Source: Incurvaria masculella
Lineage: Eukaryota > Arthropoda > Insecta > Lepidoptera > Incurvariidae
NCBI GenBank assembly: GCA_946894095.1
Contig: OX335642.1
Span: 3,483,021 to 3,547,020 of the forward strand
Length of the DNA: 64,000 nucleotides
Direction of reading: 5' to 3'
Position 1 is the first letter of the stretch; each line of letters begins with the position of its first letter. The notes beneath the pieces are model-generated. The model saw nothing but the letters and a program-made list of their open reading frames with translations. It was not told the DNA's origin and ran no database searches. The translations under genes and the position numbers were made by a program. Below are positions 1-10,100 of the stretch, piece after piece.

Positions 1-1
1 T

Positions 2-199
2 TTCCTGTGGGGATATTTTAAAGAAGCAGTGTATGAAAAGGAAAATTTGAATGAGCTAGAGTTACGACAAAAATTACAAGCAACAGCTGGTATCGTAAAA
101 AATAACCATCGTGCGCTGAGAACATTGAGAATACATTTTATTAGAAGATGTCGGTTGTGCATTCGGGTTGGTGGGAGAAATTTTGAGCACTTGTTGTAG
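2..199 (+). pseudogene. C-terminal remnant of a mariner/Tc1-like DDE transposase
   Basis: An open frame enters from the left edge and stops at TAG 197-199. It begins FLWGYFKEAVYEKE and later reads RRCRLCIRVGGRNFEHLL. The 'FLWGY-K--VY' block followed by about 40 helical residues and 'C---GG-HFEHL' is the usual C-terminus of IS630/mariner-type transposases in arthropods. The catalytic core lies off the window, so intactness cannot be judged. A terminal-repeat-like string at 914-935 probably marks the element's end. Confidence 0.6.
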
Positions 200-1081
200 T
201 CGATGAATAAATGGATTAGAGAACAGGCATTTTTGTTTTTATTCATAATAAAATCCATTTGAAATTTTGAACTAACAAAATGTATTTAATTTTAATTGCA
301 GGCAAAATAATGGTCGATTGTCATGTAAAAATTTGTTTTTACACAAATACTAGTATTTTAAATATTTTCAGAACTATCATCAAGCATACAATAAGTGTCA
401 ATATTAATATTTCTTAGAATATTGTGCAGTCAGATATTTCGAAAATTACCACTCATTTCGGTTCTTCACTTGAAAAAAATACTTTTTTAAATGAAAGTAA
501 AATGGTATTATACTTTTTTAGAAGCGCAATAAAGTGTACAAGTTTTTGATATTATGGGCAAACTTTTGGTAGTACATTTTTTTTGCACCAGGAATGTTGG
601 AATTAGCGTTGAATTTATTGAAATTTGAAACTTTTTACGAAAAACATATTTAAAATTTAAAATAATGTATTAGTTAGATGCAAATGTATTTTTATTAAAA
701 AGGTAAGATATTCGGCAACAATAAATTTAAATAAAAATTAGAAAAAGTTATGAACTTTTTTTAAACATATTTTTTTTATTTTACATTCTGAAAATTTAAA
801 AATAATCAGAAATAAATTAATTACTTCTAAACTAGGAATGACTTAGAATCTAAAGTAGGTGTTTCTGATAGGCACTGACCTCTTCTATCCCCACTATTCG
901 TTTGATCCACTACTTACGGGACAACCTGTATATGTTCTGTGACACAGAACATATAATTTCTGTGATACGAATACGATATTTGAACGGTCTGCTGTGTTGA
1001 GCTGCCAGCCACATCGGTGCATCGTTTTTCCTGTTTTACTATCATTATCTTTAAGTGGGTGGCACTCTCCATAAATTCGTC
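200..1081. other. AT-rich flank: transposon 3' part and upstream region of the URB2 gene
   Basis: No coding exon is seen. ACGGGACAACCTGTATA near 919-935 resembles the 'TATACAGGGTGTCCC' ends of arthropod mariner-like elements and is the likely end of the transposon that starts off-window. It is followed by a short perfect palindrome (TATGTTCTGTG/CACAGAACATA, 930-953). About 130 bases remain before the URB2 ATG; the promoter should lie there but no TATA box stands out. Confidence 0.4.
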
Positions 1082-1103
1082 ATGGGGCTGGACCCAGTTT
1101 CAG
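1082..1103 (+). CDS. URB2: URB2 exon 1 (residues 1-8, start codon)
   Basis: ATG GGG CTG GAC CCA GTT TCA G, then donor GTAAGA. It splices to exon 2 to give MGLDPVSEVKRRLDDEN. I chose this start because exon 2 has no upstream in-frame ATG of its own within the exon and this short exon has a consensus donor in the right phase. The internal AAG codon of exon 2 is not preceded by another start. Confidence 0.6.
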
Positions 1104-4100
1104 GTAAGATTGACCCTAGTAGCATATCTTCATGCTTAAAAGATTTGTTTACTTGCACATAACCTAAAAGCGGCACGTTGTCATTGTGTTTCTAGCACAA
1201 AAGTCCATATTTTGTGTGAAACAGATGTGTACTGACTCTAACCATGCATATTCCTCTATTTTCCATTATTAAAGACTGAGTAACGGAGTAATCTCGATAT
1301 TCACCTACTAACCAGTCGGAGGGAACCAATGTAGGGTCACATAGCCAACCAACACTACAAAGACTATCAGACCGTTGCACATTTTCAGAAGTGAAGCGTC
1401 GTCTCGACGATGAGAACACGCCGCTGGCAAAGCGTCTGTGTCTTGCGCGCAACGTCGCCAGTACGCAATACCTGCCCACAGTGGCTAAGGAGAGAGCGCT
1501 TACGGACTGGCTGCACGGCCTGGTGCCAGACGATGTGGTTGTGACGAGTGTCCTGGAGTGGAGAGTGGGGGAAGTAAGTTCTGAGCTGCAGAGCAGTCTT
1601 GTTGAGGTAAGCATCTGAAATGATTAGTGTATTTATCAGTATTAGCCTTGCAAAGGTCTGGACGAGTTGGACGATATATGTCCAACTAGCTAGCGGTATT
1701 GTCAGTGGTACTGGGCGCTGCGATGCACTATCAATCACCTAAATATATGCAAAGCAAGCATTTACGAAGGACTCTTTTTCTATGACCATCAAGGTTGGCA
1801 GCACTCATGCCTAGGCTCAGTTCAAGTGCTTTCAACAAGATTTCCAAATATATGACTACATTACCTTGTGCATGCTTGTGACCAGTCTTGCGGTATATTC
1901 GTAAAGTAGTTCTTTTTACTGGGCTCTTTCTTTAATGAATGTGTCCTTGCTCCAGGGTCGATTATACATACCTACATACATATCATGTTCCTTACTAATT
2001 TTAACATTTTAAATATTACCTCGGAGGAAAAATAAGTTCATGTGTCAGTTTCAAGCTTCTAGTGATACATTATAACATAATTTTATCATAATAAATGTAA
2101 GGTCATAGCAGTTTTCTTTTTTTGTTTTATTCACTTTCTTTACTTTCCAAAAGGGCCTCAAATTCTTGTGTGACCAAGGGCCCCGGCATGGCCCAAGACG
2201 GCCCTAATGGTGTCTTCATTGTGCATAATATTTTTAATTATCAATGCTGTTTTCCATTTTAGGTTGTGGCCAAATACTTAGAGAACAATGCCGCTACACC
2301 AGAAGTGACACAAAGGATAATTTTCTTTTTAGAAAACGAAAAAATACTGCAGCAACTAACAATGAACACCAACCACTTTTTGTTCATAACCAGAACTTTA
2401 TTGAAACAATTGCAAGAATTGAAAATACAATCCAAAGTACTTTTATGTCAACGCTTGCTGGAAAATATTACAAAAGTATACAAGGCTGTCATAAGAAAAG
2501 TAGATTTTATAACAAAGTTTTTGGACGGAGAAACTATAGAAGTGGTTTTAGATTATTTGAATGTTCCGGATTTGAGGGATGCAAGTTTGAAAGTCTGTCA
2601 GACAGTTCTATTCCCTGTTATGAAGAAATCACATTTTCTAACGTTTCTGCAAACTCTCATCAAGAAAGAGAGCATCGATGAGCTACTTCAAGAGAAAGGG
2701 GATAGTGTAAAATCGGTTGTTAAAGTCATGAGTGCGTTTTTCACCTTTCCTAAAGGGCGATCTTCTATCCATGCTGATTTCCTCAATAGTTACATTGATG
2801 CATTTGTGTCTTCCTTCAAGGGCGAAAATCACTTAATTTTCGCGTTCTACATAATGGTGATGAATTCTTTAAACATCCAACAAACATACCTGAACCCAGC
2901 AATGATTATGCCGACCATATGTTTCAAAGAAAATAATGAAAACATTAGGAGAGACGTGTTTTTGAAAGCTCTGGAATGTTTGAAGGAACACGATGTCGAT
3001 TTGAATGTGAGATTGACGGAAACCATTGGCGAGAAGCTGACCAAAGTGGAAATAAAAAAGAATTTTATGTCATTCTTGCAAGCATCCATGATGACTTTAC
3101 TCAAGTTTGACAGTAAGCCGGATAGAACCACTTTGAAAATCATAACTCTAGCGTTGCGATTGGATCCAAATCTAATCGAACCAAAAATGGACAAAATACT
3201 TCCAGTTATAATGACATCCAAAAAGACCGATGCTGACATCATAGAGGCATATACAGAGATGCTCAATTGCCTTTTGGATACACTGTTCAAATTGAGTCGC
3301 GGTACGGAATTCATCTCGCTAATGTTGCCATTATTTAAACTTCAGCTGGAGCCTTTGAATGCTAAACAATTTGAGATGCAACAGCAGTTTGATCCTCTTA
3401 TTGGTCTGTGTGATGAGCAGGTTCTTCAGAGAGCTAAACTCATGAAAAAGATAATCATCTGCGAAGACTTGTTTCCACAGTCGTGTGTGGAGCGGTACGG
3501 TAAACTGTCGTCGGAATTGACGTTGAAACAGAATGGGGAGCTGTTTGTGTCTTTGCAGAAAGACTTTGAGACGCATTGCTTCATATTACTGTCCGAAGGA
3601 TTCGTCAGTGAGTAACTACTGCTTTACTAAATATACTTTGATTTTTCTTTTTAATGTTTTGGCCCTATTTCCCTTGTGTGTTTGGCCAGTCAAATGTTGG
3701 TGAACTGTAAGTGAATATTTTTAAGTTTGAATTCTTACTAACCATTGATAACTGATTATAAAATAATCCAGTGGCTGCGCAGATACCAAAACCCATATAG
3801 TGTTGGTTCCATAATATTGCAGTTTTAGTATTTATGAAAATCGGCCCTTTGACTTGTTTGAGCGTTTTTCGTTATTTCTTATAGTTTCAGATTAACTAAA
3901 CTAAACGTAACACTTGAAAAATTAACCCTGCATAAACACTTTAAAAAACTAATTGATTTCTATTCACAGGTCCTTCACTCGTCATACTATCAGAAGTCCT
4001 GGCGGCCATCTTGTCCAGCGTTCTCGAGCACAGCAAGATGGCCGACCACACAGTGCCCCTACACATAGCCCAAGAGTTCTGGGGCAATTTCCAGTTGTTC

Positions 4101-7100
4101 GAGACAGAGCTCCTAAAGAAATACTCTGAATGTCTGCTGAGTTTCAGCTATGTGAGTTAAAGTTACATATTTGGTTAGTTACGTACGTTTTCAAGTTGTG
4201 ACATCGGACACCGAAAAGTCGAGTTTTCTTTCGGACATATTGAAGGCGTTAGAGTTTTCTCTTTCTAGTGTAACAACATGATAAAACTGTGGTAGATGAA
4301 GTCGGTCAATTCATATCAATTTTGGTTAGAATCTATAGTATAAGATGCCATTCTTGAAAGCATACATACATACAATCCAACCGTTTCCCCGAAGAGGTAG
4401 GCAGAGATGATAGAGTGACCCCAGGTTGTATTTCAGGGGAAATAGCTCGGCAGGTAGAAACACAGTTCTTATTTTGAGAATGTCGACATTGAATTCCCTG
4501 CCTGCCACTTGAGCGATAGTAGAAAGTTGATGTTAAAGCTTGTCCAAGGTAAATATGCTAAACACGATACTCTACATCTCTACGTAGTTAGAGGGTCTCC
4601 AAATTCTGCAATACTTTGAGGTCACCAAAAAGAGTTACAGCACGGAGCTGTATCAAGTCCATTTCTACTGCATTTCTTGAAAGCAAGGTAATATGTTTCC
4701 ATTTTTCAGAACAATCGACTGGAAACCGCATTCCTTCGTCTGTGTGCGAGTTACACGAAACTGAAATTACTGAACCTGAGATACGGCAATGTGAAGGGAG
4801 GCGAATTCTCTCTCCGCAGAACAGACGATGTATACGACCTCGGCTTGATATTGCCGTGCATGAACGACCATGAGTGGATTACTATTTATGTCAGAGCACA
4901 TGAAAGCCACAGTGCCGGATCTATAGCAGCGTTGGTGAGAATTCATGTTTCTTAATATGTTTACCTTTTTGGTCCTATATTGTTACTATATGGTCCATAA
5001 TTTGTATCTCACTGTGGATGTGGAGCGCCCAGACATGGATTTTCAACAAAAGTACATAATATGTATACTTAGAGAGCGAACTGACTTACCCTGTCTGGAT
5101 AAGCTGCCGAAAAACCCTAGCCTAAATCTGGCCACATAAGGAATAGGGACCTCATGCTATCCAGCGTGCTGGATCTTGCACACACACACACAAACCAGCA
5201 CTCACAACACAAGACCCACCAACCTAAGTGGCTGACAGAAGGGCACTAACATTCCACAATACCCGGTTATTTACTAGCATTTCAGCACTACAAGCAATTC
5301 TCTCTTAACCTATTTCAATAGCACTTGCTAGGCCGGAAAAATGGGTCTGTCAAAAATCTGCTTTGTTGTAATTGCTGGAAATATGGTAAGAGGGAAGGTT
5401 AGGAACTTAAACTAAACAAATGAAAGTAGAACCGACCGTGAAGCAACGACACATGAATTAGAACCAACTGTAAAAAAATTACTTTACAAATATACTGCAA
5501 GGCTGGACTTGAACCAGCTAGCAAACCTTTCGGGGGTAGTGCGTCTACCAATTCCGCCACCCATAATTGGAATTACCTTACAGTCCCTCTTCCCATAATC
5601 AATGCCTCCTACTATAACAGTGTTTAAGATTATACATATACTGTTTTGACGCTGGGCTGCGGACATTAACTACAAATCTTGAACGTTCAAACATATTGCC
5701 ATCGTCACCAAAATTGTATTTGACAGCAGACGTTCGTGCCCGTCCTAGATTAACTAGGTCGGCTATAACAACTAACATATAATTGTATTATGACTCCTGT
5801 TGAAGTTATACTTCTTTGTGGTAAACCATGGAATAGTAGATCTTGTGAAAAAAAATTATTTTTCTTACTAAACTTGCTTTTTAGGGTTCCGTACCCAAAG
5901 GGTGAAAACGGAACCCTATTACTAAGCCTCCGCTGTCCATCCGTCCGTCTGTCACAGGGCTGTATCTCATGAACTGTAATAGGTAGGCAGCTGAAATTTT
6001 CAAAGAGTGTGTATTTATTTTGCCGCTATAACAAAAAATAGGTAAACTTTAAAAATAATTATAATACCATACAAAAAACGGTTTTTTTTTTTAAATTAAA
6101 TCTTGTACAATGGTACAGAACCCTTCGTGTGCGAGCCCGACTCGCACTTGGCCGGATTTTTTCAATGAATGTGATATGTATGCAGAAAATTAAAAAGAAA
6201 GGTAGAGAAAATAGAAATGTTATACGATATTCCCTGAATTGCAAGCGGTGCCTAGATTCCACCTGATGTTTTTTCACTGAATCTCCCATGATTTCTTCTT
6301 TCAGTTTGTTCTTCAAATTCAGAAAGTATTGGCCTGCGATCTTCTTTCAGGCGAAGAAAATAGCAAAGAACTAGAAAAATACAAACACAAGATCAAATTG
6401 GAACTCATCGCAGATTTACATCCATTTTTGAACGATGAGAAGAGAATTATATTCGATAAAGTTTTCAACTGCCCTTACTTTGGGCAGGTCATATTTTGCA
6501 ACTTGGAAGAGAAAGCTGAAAAAATATTGTCAAAGGCCCTCCTCAAAGTCTTCGAAGAAGATCCGAGCTGCGTAAGTGTGCTAGACAGCGCTGCCGTGTC
6601 TAATAATACAACGTTGTTGACAAGTCTTGTGTTGGAAACTTTGAAGGGTATTCTGAAAGTGGTGGAAGATGAGAAATTTCTGATGAGCCATAAATCTGTT
6701 CGGAAGGCCATTAAAGCTGGTTTCGAATTCGAAGAAATCATCAAAGGATGTGATGTCCCAGAGCTTTTTAAAATTTTGCCCGATACAACCATCATGCAAG
6801 AAGAAGAAAACATTTCCAGTATTTTGAATGGACTGGACATTTTGAAATGGTTACAAATTCCATTTTTGGATGAGAATACTCAGTTGTTATGCATATTCGT
6901 CATATTGGCACTGAAAAGGATCTGTTCCAGCTCGAAATCAGGTAAGAAAATTAAGAAAAGCATAGATGCTCTCCTGCTCAGTATATTCGAATTGACACCG
7001 AAAAACCCAGACATGTTCAAAGTGTTTCCAATCGAATTCATTTTTTCATTTAATGATAACCTATTCTTGGATCTGGTTAAACTGAACAAAACTAAGGCGA

Positions 7101-10100
7101 ATAGATCCATTGTTATCAAAGCGATTCTCGAGTCAGCAGTGAAGAAGGTTAAAACCGACAGTGAAATTGTCAGAGCTGTTGTAAAAATTTTGTTGGCGAA
7201 TCAAAAAGTCAAGAAACACCAAGAATCCAGCATTAACTATTTCAGCAATGAAGTTTTTCAAACGACTTGCATGATTCTACCGATCATCGCAAAGGAAAAA
7301 AAAGCTATTACCACAAGCGCATACCGCTCCATTCTGGCTGAATTACAAGAAAAGCTCCATAGGTCGCTGCTAAAAACTTTCAAAAACATCGACTTTGGTT
7401 TGGAGAAGAGTCTGTTTCTAAACAGAACTGAAAGTCTCGAAGATAGCATGACTGCTGAGATGTCTGATAGCACTCTCGCAACACTGAATGCGCTAGAAGC
7501 GTATTCGTTGACGCTTTCTAAATATTGTGAGGCTTCTAATCCGGAAGATTCCGCATGCTTGGATTGTTTATTGGAGAGCTTGGGATATTTTGTTGAAAAT
7601 GCGGTAAGAAATGTTGTTATGGTAAACATTTTACCCAATCATACTGGCGCAGGGACTGACTTCTCATGGATTTCATGACCGTTGCATGTATAACTTTCTC
7701 TTTCTTACCACAAATAAGTACATTTCCTCATGGTTCGGAATCCATGCCAAACTGTAGTTCTACTGCGCAACCATAGTATTTGATAAAAAGATGTTCGAAG
7801 CAGCAATTAATCTCGTGTTTTCGATCCAGTTCAATGTAGTAGTGATCATAAAGGGAGGGTCCTGGTATGACACCAAATTTCTTGGGGAGTAAAGGTGTGG
7901 TAACTTTTGGTACTTTGGACATTGTCTTAATATACCATGATGAAAATAATTTATTGCCTGCTGACCACGTTCATACATTTCATACAAATGTTTTCAGGTT
8001 ACCGCAATACAGAACACAGAGTCAAAGCCGCAGCACATTGACGCATCCATCCAACTCCTCAACATTATTCTTCGTAATATACGCAAGCTGGCAACCCACG
8101 ACATATTTAAGGAAAAAGACAAGTTGTTCCTGCAGATATGGCAAGCACTGAAGTGCCGGCTGCTGACAGTGTTTTCCGTGAAAGACGAGAGAAGAAATAC
8201 AGGATCCTTGGATGATGTTGCAGTAACGATTAAGCTGCTGTGTGAACTTTGCAGTGTGGATTTCTTTACGTCCCATTTAACAGTGGATTTAGGAAATTTC
8301 ATGGCATTGAAGGTAAGATTGAAGGCAATGCTAGCAGCTATCAATAGTTTCACCTAACTATCCTGCCCGGGGGCATGTAGTGACCCTGCGGTAAATTGTC
8401 AGGTGGCCTAATGCTCGCTGCCTCGTTGCCCATACTAGTTTAACGTCAAAGTGCAAGCACCCTGTGTGGTCTAACACCCTTGTCCTGAACTGTGCTCCTA
8501 GGGGGTTACCATGGTATATTCACGCGCCGCGTAAACAGGCTAATGAGTGAATTAATCTGATGTTTAGTTTCATTACCTACCATGCTAACTGGTAAACTTG
8601 ACCGAATAAAAGGTCGTTCGACAGCATTGTACAAAATACAATTAACGTTAGATTTAATTACTCACTTGCCTGTCCACCTGGTGATTGGATTTACCATGGC
8701 AACCGCCCTGCTCACTCCCCCGCTTCTTTACCAATCCATATTATAGACATGTGCTTCTAATACTTTTGTAGATTTTCTTTATCAGGCAGGCTTAACCCTA
8801 CCAGGATTAAGCCCGCCCCGGGTTAAATAGGGGGAGGACCTAGAGTTTTACATGGATTTCGAACTATGGAAAAGCGGGCGTTCGTTACGAAAGAGAAAGA
8901 AAGTAATGCATGAACGTGGCGTCGATTTGAACCCAGACCTCTGGGATGGGAGGCAACTCCACCCGCCCCTGAGCCACAAACGGCTCTTATTATGTTGCAT
9001 CCGATGTTGTATTGGGCCAAAAAATTATGTTCCTAATGTATTCTATCAAATAATGTTCCAGGCCCCAGCAGCAATCGTCAGTTCTAAATGTTCTTCGAAC
9101 TCGGTTCTGACTTCACACGAAGTGGCAACATATCTCTGGTCTTCCATTCTAAAAGCCAACATAATCGGGCCAAAATCAGCGGCCATGTCCAAATCTATGT
9201 TCAGAGCTACAAAGAACTTAACGCACTGGCTTCGGACACACTTTGATGCCATAGTGCCTGTCGACGCAAAGTCAGAGTTGAACAGCGAAGTGACGTTCGA
9301 CGATACACAATATGATGATGAATCGGAAGCAGTTGCGATGAAATTGGACATCGATGATGAAATTTGTGAGGTGGTGAGATGTGACTTGGAAGCACTGTCA
9401 GAAGCGATTATAAACGCCAAAAAAGTAAGTTAATAACTAATTCAGAAGCCCCGTTATGTTATTGTTTATAGTGTGTTTTTAATGCAGCATCTAAAGGTTA
9501 AAACAATCTACAGCTTTTTGTCAGTTCATTTTTCTGTCTGATATTACATACAAAAAGACAGAGACAGCACTATACCATCGTAAATCAGTAGAGTCATAGT
9601 TGCAGCTGGGCTAAACAAGCGCTGTCTTGGTGTAGGTATAAACGTGTGTGGACCACCGACTCCGTTCATTTAGCAGCAGACAATAGCCTGGTAGGTGTGT
9701 AGACAATGCCAAAAGTTTGGGTTTCAGCGACATCTACATATAAAGCATGTAATCAGATTTTGAAATAATCTGAAAAGTATTGGTCGGGACATTCGTAGGA
9801 AGCAAGGACGAATCCTGCTTTTCGATTATCTTTTTGTCGATTATTATCCCGAGATCCCTCATGCTTTCAACACTTGAATGTAGTTCGCCTCCAATAGTGT
9901 ACGTGACATCAGAAATGTTGTGATTCTTAGTAATATACATTTTTTTACATTTAAGAATATTGAGCTGCATTTTATACCACTGGCAATAAGTGGTATAAGT
10001 GGTGGCTAATCCTAGCTTAATTTTTTTGCCAGAGGGTAGGCAAATGATCCCATAGTAGACCAAGTAAACCAAACACATACAGGAGTGTTCAGAGGGTCGC

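Noticed and set aside
8852..9061. In-frame N-terminal extension of URB2 exon 8
   Set aside because: This stretch is a minus-strand SINE; the exon starts after the ATGTTCCAG acceptor at 9061.
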